Source of the DNA: CAYZJV01 sp964478945
GTDB taxonomy: Bacteria; Spirochaetota; Spirochaetia; Sphaerochaetales; Sphaerochaetaceae
Direction: 5' to 3'
Length of the DNA: 64,000 nt
NCBI GenBank assembly: GCA_964478945.1
Contig: CAYZJV010000005.1
Location: 1-64,000, forward strand
The notes under the pieces were generated by a model. That model saw only the letters and a program-made list of their open reading frames with translations, did no database searches and was not told the origin of the DNA. Shown here piece by piece: positions 33,284-41,749 of the stretch. The position numbers were made by a program, and so were the translations under genes. Position 1 is the stretch's first letter. Each line of letters opens with the position of its first letter.

Positions 33284-34795
33284 CTACTCTTCCGACACCC
33301 AATCGAGTGTTCTCTGAACGGCTTTGTTCCAGAACAGTATCTTCTCTTGACGTACCGAATCCTCCATAGTGGGAACCCAGCGCGACTTTTCCCTCCAATG
33401 GGAGGCAACCTCTTCGATGGATTTCCAGAACCCACATGACAACCCGGCCGCATAGGCTGCTCCCAAAGCGGTTGTTTCAAATACTTGGGGACGGATCACG
33501 GGAATGGCCAACAGATCGGCCAGGAATTCCATGAGCGGACGGCTGTTGGTCATCCCACCATCGACCTTCAGCGATTCCATCTTGATGTGGGAATCGGCCT
33601 CCATTGCATCGAAGATATCCTTGGTTTGGAATGCGGTCGACTCCAAAGCCGCGCGACAGATGTGGGCCGCGGTGGCATACCCGGTGAGACCGGCGATCAC
33701 GCCCCTGGCATCACTTCTCCAGTAGGGTGCGAAAAGACCGCTGAATGCAGGCACAATGTACACCCCACCGCAATCTGGGACCGATTCGGCGAGTGTATTC
33801 ACTTCGGGGGTGCTTTGGATGATCTTCAGATTGTCCCTGACCCATTGCACCAGGGATCCTGCGACCGCTATGGATCCCTCCAGAGCATACATCGCGGGCT
33901 TCCCCGCCTGTCGATAGGCTACGGTGGTCAACAGCCCCCGGCTCGATACGATGGGTTGCGTACCCGTGTTCACCAACATGAAACAACCGGTGCCGTAGGT
34001 GCTTTTCCCTTGACCCACATCAAAACACGCTTGCCCGAAAAGGGCCGCCTGCTGGTCTCCCAGGATACCACATACGGGCACGGCTCCTTTGAAGGGTCCT
34101 TCGGGCACAGTATGCCCATATACCTCTCCAAAGGAATCCACGATTCGGGGAAGACTCCTTTTGGGTATGTCGAACACTCCCAACAACCAATCGTCCCATT
34201 CCAGCGACTCGATATCCATCAGCATATAACGGGAGGCATTGGTGACATCGGTAACCACCACTCCTTTCGCCGGACCCCCGGTGAGATGCCATACGATGAA
34301 GGAATCCATGGTACCGAACACCACTTTTCCGCTCTCGGCATCTTCCCTCAGGCCATCGACATGTTCCAACAACCACACGATTTTGGATGCGGCGAAATAG
34401 GGACTGGGAACCAATCCGGATTTCGATTGGAGTTTGGCTACATCCACCTCCTTCTTGATCCTATCGATCAATTCCGCCCCACGAAGATCCTGCCATACGA
34501 TCGCATTGTATCGTACCACACCAGTGGCCGGTTCCCATGCAATGATGGTTTCACGTTGGTTGGTGATTCCTATGCCGGCCAAATCCTTGTGGGAAGCCCG
34601 TACCTTGGCCAAGGTTTGTTCGATCACTTGCACCGTTCTTTCCCAGATTTCCTCGGGATCGTGTTCCACCCATCCCGGCTGGGGAAATATTTGACTATGC
34701 TCGATTTGCTGTGATGCTTTGGGGGCTCCCGTATGATCGAACAGTATGAATCGTGTGCTGGTGGTTCCTTGATCCAATGCTCCGATGTACTTCAC
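33284..34795 (-). CDS. glpK: glycerol kinase
   Basis: A 503-residue FGGY kinase. GALDQGTTSTRFILFD is the N-terminal phosphate loop, and the GCILGDQQAALFGQ and DGGMTNS segments complete the ATP site. It phosphorylates glycerol to glycerol-3-phosphate. GTG at 34793-34795 has a strong AGGGAGGAGGAG upstream and gives the family N-terminus; the ATG at 34819 would sit on the ribosome-binding site itself. It is the first gene of the long minus-strand string, divergent from the DRTGG gene. Confidence 0.93.
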   Translation of the reverse strand: MKYIGALDQGTTSTRFILFDHTGAPKASQQIEHSQIFPQPGWVEHDPEEIWERTVQVIEQTLAKVRASHKDLAGIGITNQRETIIAWEPATGVVRYNAIVWQDLRGAELIDRIKKEVDVAKLQSKSGLVPSPYFAASKIVWLLEHVDGLREDAESGKVVFGTMDSFIVWHLTGGPAKGVVVTDVTNASRYMLMDIESLEWDDWLLGVFDIPKRSLPRIVDSFGEVYGHTVPEGPFKGAVPVCGILGDQQAALFGQACFDVGQGKSTYGTGCFMLVNTGTQPIVSSRGLLTTVAYRQAGKPAMYALEGSIAVAGSLVQWVRDNLKIIQSTPEVNTLAESVPDCGGVYIVPAFSGLFAPYWRSDARGVIAGLTGYATAAHICRAALESTAFQTKDIFDAMEADSHIKMESLKVDGGMTNSRPLMEFLADLLAIPVIRPQVFETTALGAAYAAGLSCGFWKSIEEVASHWREKSRWVPTMEDSVRQEKILFWNKAVQRTLDWVSEE

Positions 34796-34875
34796 CGACT
34801 CCTCCTCCCTGATCGTCATGGTACAGTATATCTGGAAACGGTGAAAGTCGCCACAGCTAATTTGGTGTGGGGAAT

Positions 34876-34906
34876 TTGACACATCGGGTCGATGGCATGG
34901 TATACT
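34876..34906 (+). promoter_or_regulatory. probable promoter of the DRTGG-hydrogenase operon
   Basis: TTGACA (34876-34881) and TATACT (34901-34906) are separated by 19 nt, longer than the ideal 17. The ribosome-binding site AAGGAG and the ATG (34927) follow 20 nt later. Confidence 0.4.
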
Positions 34907-34926
34907 TGCCCGCACAAGGAGCAAAT

Positions 34927-35271
34927 ATGACACTGAAGGAAGTGGTTGAGATCGTACATGGGACGGTTCTGTGCGGAGGGGAAGCGCTCGATCGGGAGGT
35001 GCATCTCGGGTTCGCCTCCGATTTGATGAGTGATGTGTTGACGCTGCTTGCCGACGATATCCTGCTGATTACGGGGTTGTCGAACAATCAGGCGATTCGC
35101 ACCGCGGAAATGTCCGACATTTCCCAAATCCTCTTTGTACGGAACAAGAAACCGACCAAGACCATGATCGATTTGGCTACCGAGCATGGAATTATTATCA
35201 TCACCACCGGTTATTCCATGTTCCGCGCCAGCGGATTGTTGTTTTCCGCCGGGCTTGAACCCGTCTACTGA
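34927..35271 (+). CDS. DRTGG-domain protein
   Basis: A 114-residue protein consisting of a DRTGG-type domain (alpha/beta fold, seen also in some phosphotransacetylases and in CBS-linked proteins), with the segment GFASDLMSDVLTLL and a strand GIIIITTGYSMF near the C-terminus. Its biochemical role is unknown. In other anaerobes such proteins lie in [Fe] hydrogenase-related operons with HATPase proteins, exactly as here. AAGGAGC before ATG 34927 fixes the start. The next gene begins 10 nt later. Confidence 0.75.
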   Translation: MTLKEVVEIVHGTVLCGGEALDREVHLGFASDLMSDVLTLLADDILLITGLSNNQAIRTAEMSDISQILFVRNKKPTKTMIDLATEHGIIIITTGYSMFRASGLLFSAGLEPVY

Positions 35272-35281
35272 GGATCATCCG

Positions 35282-35710
35282 ATGCATGTATCCTATTCTG
35301 TGGCGGCAGGGGATTTCTCGAATGCCGGAAATGTAGCGAGTACTGTCAAGGGCTTGCTGAAGCAGTTGAATATTTCTCCTGGCCACATCAAGAGGATCAT
35401 CGTTGCGCTCTATGAGGCGGAGGTGAATGTGGTTGCCCACTCCAATGGAGGATCGATCGAATGTGGAATCGAACCCGATGAAGTGTCCATCGTGGTTGCC
35501 GATACCGGACCTGGCATACCCGACCTTGAATTGGCGATGACCGAAGGATGGTCGACGGCGACTGTGGAAGTGAGGGAGATGGGGTTTGGAGCGGGAATGG
35601 GGCTCTCGAACATCAGAAAACACACCGATGAACTCTCCATAGATACAGGAGAAGGCAAGCCCACAACGATTTCCATGCGCTTTGTGTTGGATGGAGGATT
35701 CCATGGGTGA
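35282..35710 (+). CDS. anti-sigma-factor-type HATPase
   Basis: A 142-residue GHKL ATPase of the RsbW/SpoIIAB anti-sigma regulatory type. The N box appears as YEAEVNVVAHSNGG, the G1 box as VADTGPGIPD, and G2 as GFGAGMGLSNI. Such proteins phosphorylate or bind a partner to set a switch. No STAS or sigma gene lies close by, so the partner is unknown. GAGGATCATCC precedes ATG 35282. It overlaps the hydrogenase-like gene by 8 nt and follows the DRTGG gene by 10 nt. Confidence 0.85.
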   Translation: MHVSYSVAAGDFSNAGNVASTVKGLLKQLNISPGHIKRIIVALYEAEVNVVAHSNGGSIECGIEPDEVSIVVADTGPGIPDLELAMTEGWSTATVEVREMGFGAGMGLSNIRKHTDELSIDTGEGKPTTISMRFVLDGGFHG

Positions 35711-37040
35711 TCGACCATTCCACCACACATTGATGGTTCGTGAGGACATCTGCAGGGGGTGTACCCACTGTATGAAACGGTGTCCCACCGAAGCGATCAG
35801 AATCACCGGGGGAAAAGCGAAGGTGAATCCCGAACGGTGTGTCGATTGCGGGCAGTGTATGGATGCCTGTCCGCATGATGCGATAGTGATTGAGCAGAGC
35901 GACCTCCAACAAATATTCAACTACCGGCACAGGGTGGCAATCATTCCCACACTCATGTTGGGACAGTTCAAAGAAACGGTCACCGAATCGGATATGGTGG
36001 ATGCGTTGCACTCCATCGGATTCACCGATGTGCAGTATGCTGAATTCGGTGTCGACATACTCAGGGCCTTGGGCAATCGTATCAGCGTGTATGCCGATTC
36101 CCACCCGGTGGTCTCATCATACTGTCCCGCTGTTGTTCGCCTCATCCAACTCAGGTATCCCGCATTGCTGACACATGTGAATCTGATGAGAACGCCTGCC
36201 CAGATAACAGCCCTCTATGCTCGGGCATTGTTGGAATCACAGGGAGCCGCGGCATCCGATGTGGGCATCTTCTACATCACTCCCTGTGCCGCCAAGTATG
36301 CCCAGATCAAAACACCGGGATCAGCCACCGAAGGATTGTTCCAAGGAGGTTTGAATCTCGATTCGGTCTACAACCTCATGCAAGGATACCTTTCCCGCAC
36401 CTCGGATCGCCTCCGCAATACCCCCAAACCTTGGCCACGTCCAGCCATTACCAGCGGTGCGTTCCTCTGGAGCCTCACCAAAGGTGAAAGCGCCAGCATG
36501 CAGGGAAGGACACTTTCCATCGACGAGATCCACAATGTCATGGAATTCTTGGAGCTGGTGGAGGATGAAAGACACGAGAATATTGATTTCTTGGAACTAC
36601 GGGCATGCGATACCGGTTGTACAGGCGGTATACTCACACCAGGGAACCGTTTCCTTTCCACAGAGCGGATCAAACACCATGCGAGCACACTTGCCCAAGA
36701 ATTGGACCGAAGCGAGAAGGAGCGGATCACATCGATGGCCCCAAAATTGATCCACAACCTCAAGGTGGACAGGATTGATGCGAAATACTCGTTGCAACTC
36801 GATACCGATGTGTCGGAGGCAATCAAGAAGTTGGAGAAGATTCGGAGAATCACCGCTGCGCTCCCAGGGATAGATTGCGGATTGTGTGGGAGTCCCACCT
36901 GCAAGTCCCTCGCAGAGGATATCGCGAGGGGAAACGCCAGCATACGGAGATGTCTGGTGCTCAAGATGAAGGATCCGAACGGTTTGAACCACCTTGCCAA
37001 GATATGGGGGGAACAAAAGACTCCTAAAGCGGGAGTTTGA
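35703..37040 (+). CDS. [Fe] hydrogenase-like protein, probable sensor
   Basis: A 445-residue protein. Two ferredoxin 4Fe-4S motifs lie at C17/20/23/27 and C46/49/52/56. The hydrogenase-like core (about 70-315) keeps the four H-cluster cysteines: C141 (SSYCPAV), C195 (TPCAAK), C302 and C306 (ACDTGCTGG). The Cys just before the first, needed for proton transfer in active enzymes, is Tyr (Y140). A C-terminal iron-sulfur motif (C392, C395, C400, C417) follows. This fits sensory relatives of FeFe hydrogenases rather than a hydrogen-producing enzyme. GGAGGATTCC precedes ATG 35703. Its 3' end overlaps the M16 gene by 17 bp. Confidence 0.85.
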   Translation: MGDRPFHHTLMVREDICRGCTHCMKRCPTEAIRITGGKAKVNPERCVDCGQCMDACPHDAIVIEQSDLQQIFNYRHRVAIIPTLMLGQFKETVTESDMVDALHSIGFTDVQYAEFGVDILRALGNRISVYADSHPVVSSYCPAVVRLIQLRYPALLTHVNLMRTPAQITALYARALLESQGAAASDVGIFYITPCAAKYAQIKTPGSATEGLFQGGLNLDSVYNLMQGYLSRTSDRLRNTPKPWPRPAITSGAFLWSLTKGESASMQGRTLSIDEIHNVMEFLELVEDERHENIDFLELRACDTGCTGGILTPGNRFLSTERIKHHASTLAQELDRSEKERITSMAPKLIHNLKVDRIDAKYSLQLDTDVSEAIKKLEKIRRITAALPGIDCGLCGSPTCKSLAEDIARGNASIRRCLVLKMKDPNGLNHLAKIWGEQKTPKAGV

Positions 37041-40038
37041 TCGCTTCCACCCTCATCCTCTCGCTCATAGCCGCTTCACGCTCCAATATCTGGTTGCCTG
37101 CAATGACAGCAGCACTACTTCTCCGGTCCAACGAGTCAAGTAGTTGGCGTGCGGCTTCCCGCACGTCTTCCACAGTGGTCTCTAGTGTCCATGTCCTTCG
37201 CTGGGCTCTGAACGTGTCGGTTATTCCATACAGCGCCCTGCGGAATGCAATCATGGAGGCGTGCTTGGGATAGAGTGGTTTCAATTCGCGACTGATGATG
37301 GAAATGATCGCAAGATCGACCGTCTGTTGGTCCAAGCCTTGCTCGATGATACGGGACAGGACGGAACGAAAGTCGTTCAATGTGCCATCCACCCTCGGAT
37401 CACGATAACTGGAAAACACGCACAGCCGTTCAAGCATATCGATATGGGCACTTACTCCATAGGCTCCTCCCACACCCCTCACCTGCTCCCACAGATGGTT
37501 TGTGGTCAGCACATGCGCCAACACCGCCTGATGGGTTTGGCTGGGGGAGAACGGCTCCGCGGCCTTGCATACCAAGGCACTGAAGCTGACCGAGGAGGGA
37601 ATGCGAAACACTTCAAGCGTCTGTGCCCGATTGTCCGTGTGCTGGTCATCGTGTGGGATCAAGGTATCCATCGTACCCTTCGAGACAGGAAAGCTTGAGG
37701 AGAAATGTCCCACCAGATGTTCGGCTTCACCGATATATTCCGGGGATGCGCATACATGCAGCGTCAAGCGGTTTCCGGTCATGATTCTCTGTTGTAGTGC
37801 GATCAGCTTATTTCCCAGTTCAACGAAATCCGTCTTTGCCAGTTCCAACAGATGCAACCATTGCGCGATTCCATTCCACATCTCGTTCTGATGGAGCAAG
37901 CTTGAAAATGAGGCCGAAGCCCTTTGTGCCGCATACATCTGGCCCGATGAGGAGACATTCGATTCGAAATCGCTGATCAAATCGTTCAACACCGCACCTA
38001 TGCGTTCGGTATCGTCCAACCGTGCGTTTTGGAGTACGTCGGAAAGAAGCACAAGCGCCTTCTCCTGTTCCCTGTCGAGACATTTCATTCTGAATACAAG
38101 GGCACTTCTGGTCGATGACTGCATGTGGGCGAGAGAGGAATTTTCCAAAAAGAAATTGAGTCCGCCGGTCGTCTGGCGAATCAAAACCGCCACTTCGTCG
38201 TAGGGAATGTCACCCACACCGGTCATGTACAACATTCTGGTCAACATGGGTAATAAAAGTTGTTCTTCGTCGGACAAGTCCCCGATGTTGAACATGCCGT
38301 CCACATATACGATTCCATTGGTCTCCATCTCCTGCGCATACAGGGGAACACCATCGGTATGCTCAAGTCGTTGTGGCAGTATCCTGATGGTCTCGGGAAG
38401 ATCTTCCTTGGCCAATCGGGGTACCGTATCCAATGCTTCCGGAGTATCTTGTGTCGATTCGAACCGGTGGAACCGCTCAGTCTGCTCCAAAAGGGGGACA
38501 AGTCCCTCCTTGCCAAGATTTTCCTTCACTTCGGCCAGTCGATGTGCGATATCGGTTTCGAGGTTGCGGGTATGGTTTCCATCAGGCTTCACCACCAATA
38601 GACAGCGATGGGGATTCTCCAACAGATTGGTGACGATCCATTGTTCGAAATATCCCCTCTGGGTACCCTTCTGAACCTTCGCAGGAAACAGCTCATCCTT
38701 CGGTGTGGTCGCCTCTGCAACCAGTTTCTTGAGTGTCTCGAGAGAAGCCCCTATCTGGGCGGTCTCATGGGGTTTGTGCCCCTGCAACCATCCGCGCACC
38801 ACCCGATTCATTGCCCTGAGACCCATCGGGACATCGCCGTTTGGTTCCTGGAGGAGGAACTCCTGTCTTCGGATCGCATTCTGTACCAGCGTTTCTCCAA
38901 TTCCATTTTGCACGATTTTCCCAAGTGTATCCAATACAAGCGTCTGGGCATCGCCAGACTTTTCCGGGTGAATTCCCTTGAAACCCACCGTGAAGGGCAT
39001 CTGTCTGAAACTGGTATCCATTCCACTGACTTGGGAAATGTCTTTCGCAAGGCCCGAATCGATGATGGCTTTGTAGAGGGGGGCCCCAGGATTCCCCAGC
39101 AGGATGTCGGTGAGTACTGTCAATGTGAGCACCTCCACCGGCTCCTCAACCAAGGTGGTGGCCCAACTGATGGTAACCGTCGCATCGTCTTCCTTCAGCG
39201 AGTCGGAATCGGCCGGGCTTGTGGCCACCACGCTTTTGGGTTTGTTCCACCGCTTCGCCAGCGGTGTCGGACCACAAGCGCTCATGGACGAGATGTCGCT
39301 GAGATACATCTCATCCAACCATGAGAGGCGGTCGGCCACATCCTGGTTACCATAGAGGAAGAGTTTGCAATTTGACGGATGGTAGTGGGCTGCATAATAT
39401 CCTGAGAACTGTTTGTAATCAAGCTTTATGATATGGCTTGGATCGCCTCCCGATTCGTAGAAGTAGGGTGTGTCGGGATACAGGCTCCTGATACTCTGAC
39501 GCCCCACAATGGAGTCGTGGTCGCTCAATTCGCCAAGCATCTCATTGAACACCACTCCATCGAATTTGAGTTCGCCGTTTTCCGATGCAGTGATCCTGAT
39601 ACCCTCCTGCCAGAAGGTTTCTTCCCGCAACAAGGGATTGAACACTGCGTCGGCATATACGGAAAACAGATTCTCGAAGTCCTTCTTCAGAGGAGAAGCC
39701 GCAGGATAGACGGTATAATCGGGATACGTCATCGCATTCATGAACGTGTTGGCACTTCCCTTCAAGAGGGACATGAACGGATCACGTACCGGATACCGTT
39801 TCGATCCTGCAAGCAGACAATGTTCGATGATGTGGGGGGTCCCGCAATCATTCACCGGTGGGGTCTTGAAAATGAATCCGAAGAAGTTCTCCACATCATC
39901 GTTTGCGATGTGGTAGACCTCCATTCCCGACATCCGGTGTCTGAACAAATAGCCGTAGCCGTGGTAATCGTCGAGCACATCGATCGAATCCAAAACGAAT
40001 CCGTGGGTCTCATCACCTGGCATAAGCGCTACACTCAC
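37024..40038 (-). CDS. M16C metalloprotease (presequence-protease type)
   Basis: A 1004-residue zinc peptidase of the M16C/PreP family, made of two M16 halves joined by a helical hairpin. The inverted zinc motif is H-I-I-E-H in CGTPHIIEHCLLAGSKRYP, and the third ligand Glu lies about 80 residues later. The length is normal for the PreP/Cym1/falcilysin type. It degrades short peptides inside the cell or periplasm; no signal peptide is visible, so cytoplasm is likely. Start GTG 40036-40038 has GGGAGG 5 nt upstream. Confidence 0.9.
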   Translation of the reverse strand: MSVALMPGDETHGFVLDSIDVLDDYHGYGYLFRHRMSGMEVYHIANDDVENFFGFIFKTPPVNDCGTPHIIEHCLLAGSKRYPVRDPFMSLLKGSANTFMNAMTYPDYTVYPAASPLKKDFENLFSVYADAVFNPLLREETFWQEGIRITASENGELKFDGVVFNEMLGELSDHDSIVGRQSIRSLYPDTPYFYESGGDPSHIIKLDYKQFSGYYAAHYHPSNCKLFLYGNQDVADRLSWLDEMYLSDISSMSACGPTPLAKRWNKPKSVVATSPADSDSLKEDDATVTISWATTLVEEPVEVLTLTVLTDILLGNPGAPLYKAIIDSGLAKDISQVSGMDTSFRQMPFTVGFKGIHPEKSGDAQTLVLDTLGKIVQNGIGETLVQNAIRRQEFLLQEPNGDVPMGLRAMNRVVRGWLQGHKPHETAQIGASLETLKKLVAEATTPKDELFPAKVQKGTQRGYFEQWIVTNLLENPHRCLLVVKPDGNHTRNLETDIAHRLAEVKENLGKEGLVPLLEQTERFHRFESTQDTPEALDTVPRLAKEDLPETIRILPQRLEHTDGVPLYAQEMETNGIVYVDGMFNIGDLSDEEQLLLPMLTRMLYMTGVGDIPYDEVAVLIRQTTGGLNFFLENSSLAHMQSSTRSALVFRMKCLDREQEKALVLLSDVLQNARLDDTERIGAVLNDLISDFESNVSSSGQMYAAQRASASFSSLLHQNEMWNGIAQWLHLLELAKTDFVELGNKLIALQQRIMTGNRLTLHVCASPEYIGEAEHLVGHFSSSFPVSKGTMDTLIPHDDQHTDNRAQTLEVFRIPSSVSFSALVCKAAEPFSPSQTHQAVLAHVLTTNHLWEQVRGVGGAYGVSAHIDMLERLCVFSSYRDPRVDGTLNDFRSVLSRIIEQGLDQQTVDLAIISIISRELKPLYPKHASMIAFRRALYGITDTFRAQRRTWTLETTVEDVREAARQLLDSLDRRSSAAVIAGNQILEREAAMSERMRVEAIKLPL

Positions 40039-40090
40039 AAAAACCTCCCGTCAACATGACATTGTGAGAACTTACCACGGGCCGTTTCGA

Positions 40091-40119
40091 TTGACAACCC
40101 TCCGGTTCTTACGTACCTT
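40091..40119 (+). promoter_or_regulatory. probable nfo promoter
   Basis: TTGACA (40091-40096), 17-nt spacer, TACCTT (40114-40119). The complementary strand carries TTGTCA (40092-40097) and TAAGTT at matching spacing, a possible promoter for the M16C gene overlapping it. Confidence 0.5.
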
Positions 40120-40137
40120 CAAACAAGAGGTGGTTGC

Positions 40138-40989
40138 ATGCATTATATTGGAGCACACGTGAGTGCCGCCGGAGGTGTCCACAACGCGGTGGCGAATGCC
40201 TTGGACATTGGAGCGAATGCGTTCGCCCTTTTCACGAAAAACCAGAAACAGTGGAAGGTATCGCCTCTGACCGAGGAACAGATACTCCAGTTCAAGGATG
40301 CGATGCAGGAAGCCGGGTTCATTGCCAAACAAGTCTTGCCCCATGACGGGTATCTGATCAATCTCGGCAATCCCGATCCCCAGAAACGTCGCATCAGTGT
40401 CGATTCCTTCATCGACGAGATGCGTAGGGTCCAACAGTTGGGACTTGATCGTCTCAATTTTCATCCGGGAGCCCATCTCAAACAAATCGATCCCGACGAT
40501 TGCATGAAATTGATCGCACAGGGTATCGATGAGGCGTTGGATGAGACCGAAGGTGTGTATGCGGTGATCGAAACCACCGCCGGACAGGGATCTGCATTGG
40601 GAAGAACGTTCGAGGAACTGGCGAGGATCATCGAACTCTCAATTCATCAGGATAGGATCGGAGTGTGTATCGACACTTGCCATATCTATGCGGCCGGTTA
40701 CGATATCAAAACGAGGGAAGGTTTCAATTCGGTAATGGAGGAATTCGAACGGATCATCGGATTCGACCGTTTGATGGGAATGCATCTGAACGATGCGAAA
40801 AGCGATTACGACAGCCATGTCGATCGCCACGCCCCATTGGGTAAGGGAAATTTGGGAATCGAACCTTTCCGGGCTCTCATGGAGGACAACAGATTCGAAC
40901 ACATCCCACTGATACTCGAAACCACCGATCCCGAACTCTGGAGCAAAGAGGTCGCAATGCTTCGTGGGTTCGCACACACCTCTTCCTGA
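40138..40989 (+). CDS. nfo: endonuclease IV
   Basis: A 283-residue AP endonuclease. IGAHVSAAGG is the N-terminal motif, and the zinc ligands are in NFHPGAH, AVIETTAGQ, CIDTCHIYAAGYD, GMHLNDAK and DRHAPLGKGNLG. It cuts DNA at abasic sites. It complements the uracil-DNA glycosylase found 10 kb away. GAGGTGG before ATG 40138 supports the start. It is followed after 1 nt by the glycerophosphodiesterase. Confidence 0.95.
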   Translation: MHYIGAHVSAAGGVHNAVANALDIGANAFALFTKNQKQWKVSPLTEEQILQFKDAMQEAGFIAKQVLPHDGYLINLGNPDPQKRRISVDSFIDEMRRVQQLGLDRLNFHPGAHLKQIDPDDCMKLIAQGIDEALDETEGVYAVIETTAGQGSALGRTFEELARIIELSIHQDRIGVCIDTCHIYAAGYDIKTREGFNSVMEEFERIIGFDRLMGMHLNDAKSDYDSHVDRHAPLGKGNLGIEPFRALMEDNRFEHIPLILETTDPELWSKEVAMLRGFAHTSS

Positions 40990-40990
40990 C

Positions 40991-41749
40991 ATGAAGAGAG
41001 AGTTGTTCCCCTCATTCCACAAACCTCTTCTGTTTGGACACCGCGGGTATTCGGAATTGGCACCGGAGAACACCATGGCGGCCTTCGAACTCTGTGTATC
41101 ACATGGTATTCCCGGCATAGAGCTTGATGTGCACATATGTCGTTCGGGAGAATTGGTGGTGGTGCACGACAATGATCTGCAAAGGGTTGCCGGTGTGAAC
41201 GCCCAAGTGAAGGATCTGTCTTTTGAAGAGTTGTCCCAAATCGATGTGGGGTCCCATAAGGATCCACGTTTCTCATCGGAACGGATTCCGACTCTTGATC
41301 AAGTGTTCTCAACATTTGGAACCAAGGTGTACTATGATATCGAGATGAAGGTGGGAGTGATGAAGGATACGGGCATCGCCGCCAAGACGTTGCAGGTGAT
41401 ACAAGACCACCGCATGGAACATCATGTGCTGGTATCTTCCTTCAATCCATTCGCAATTCGCTATTTCAACACACTTTCCGGAAGATCCATTCCCACGGCT
41501 ATCATCTATGCCCAATCGGAAGACATCCCCAAGTTGCTTCAGCATGGATGGGGACACCATATCGCCCGTTCATCGGTGATGAAACCGGAGTCGGCTCAAA
41601 CGGAGCAGGCCTTGCGAAAGTTCAACCGACCCGTGTTGCCATGGACCATTGATGACTTGGAGGAGGGAACCCGACTGCTGGCGATGGGAGTGGAGGGGAT
41701 CATCTCCAACAATCCGGGATTATTCCAAACCCTCATCGATCAACGATAG
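40991..41749 (+). CDS. glycerophosphodiester phosphodiesterase
   Basis: A 252-residue GDPD (TIM barrel). The active-site pattern is HRGYSELAPENTMAAF, ELDVHICRSGELVVVHD and the later PVLPWTIDD. It hydrolyses glycerophosphodiesters to glycerol-3-phosphate and alcohol, feeding the same pool as GlpK. Starts: GTG 40964 or ATG 40991; the latter is 1 nt past the nfo stop and fits the family, though no ribosome-binding site is seen. The last 10 bp overlap the lipoprotein gene on the other strand. Confidence 0.9.
   Translation: MKRELFPSFHKPLLFGHRGYSELAPENTMAAFELCVSHGIPGIELDVHICRSGELVVVHDNDLQRVAGVNAQVKDLSFEELSQIDVGSHKDPRFSSERIPTLDQVFSTFGTKVYYDIEMKVGVMKDTGIAAKTLQVIQDHRMEHHVLVSSFNPFAIRYFNTLSGRSIPTAIIYAQSEDIPKLLQHGWGHHIARSSVMKPESAQTEQALRKFNRPVLPWTIDDLEEGTRLLAMGVEGIISNNPGLFQTLIDQR

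Noticed and set aside
34867..34926. Upstream start for the DRTGG gene
   Set aside because: It would place the start inside the predicted promoter; AAGGAG fits ATG 34927.
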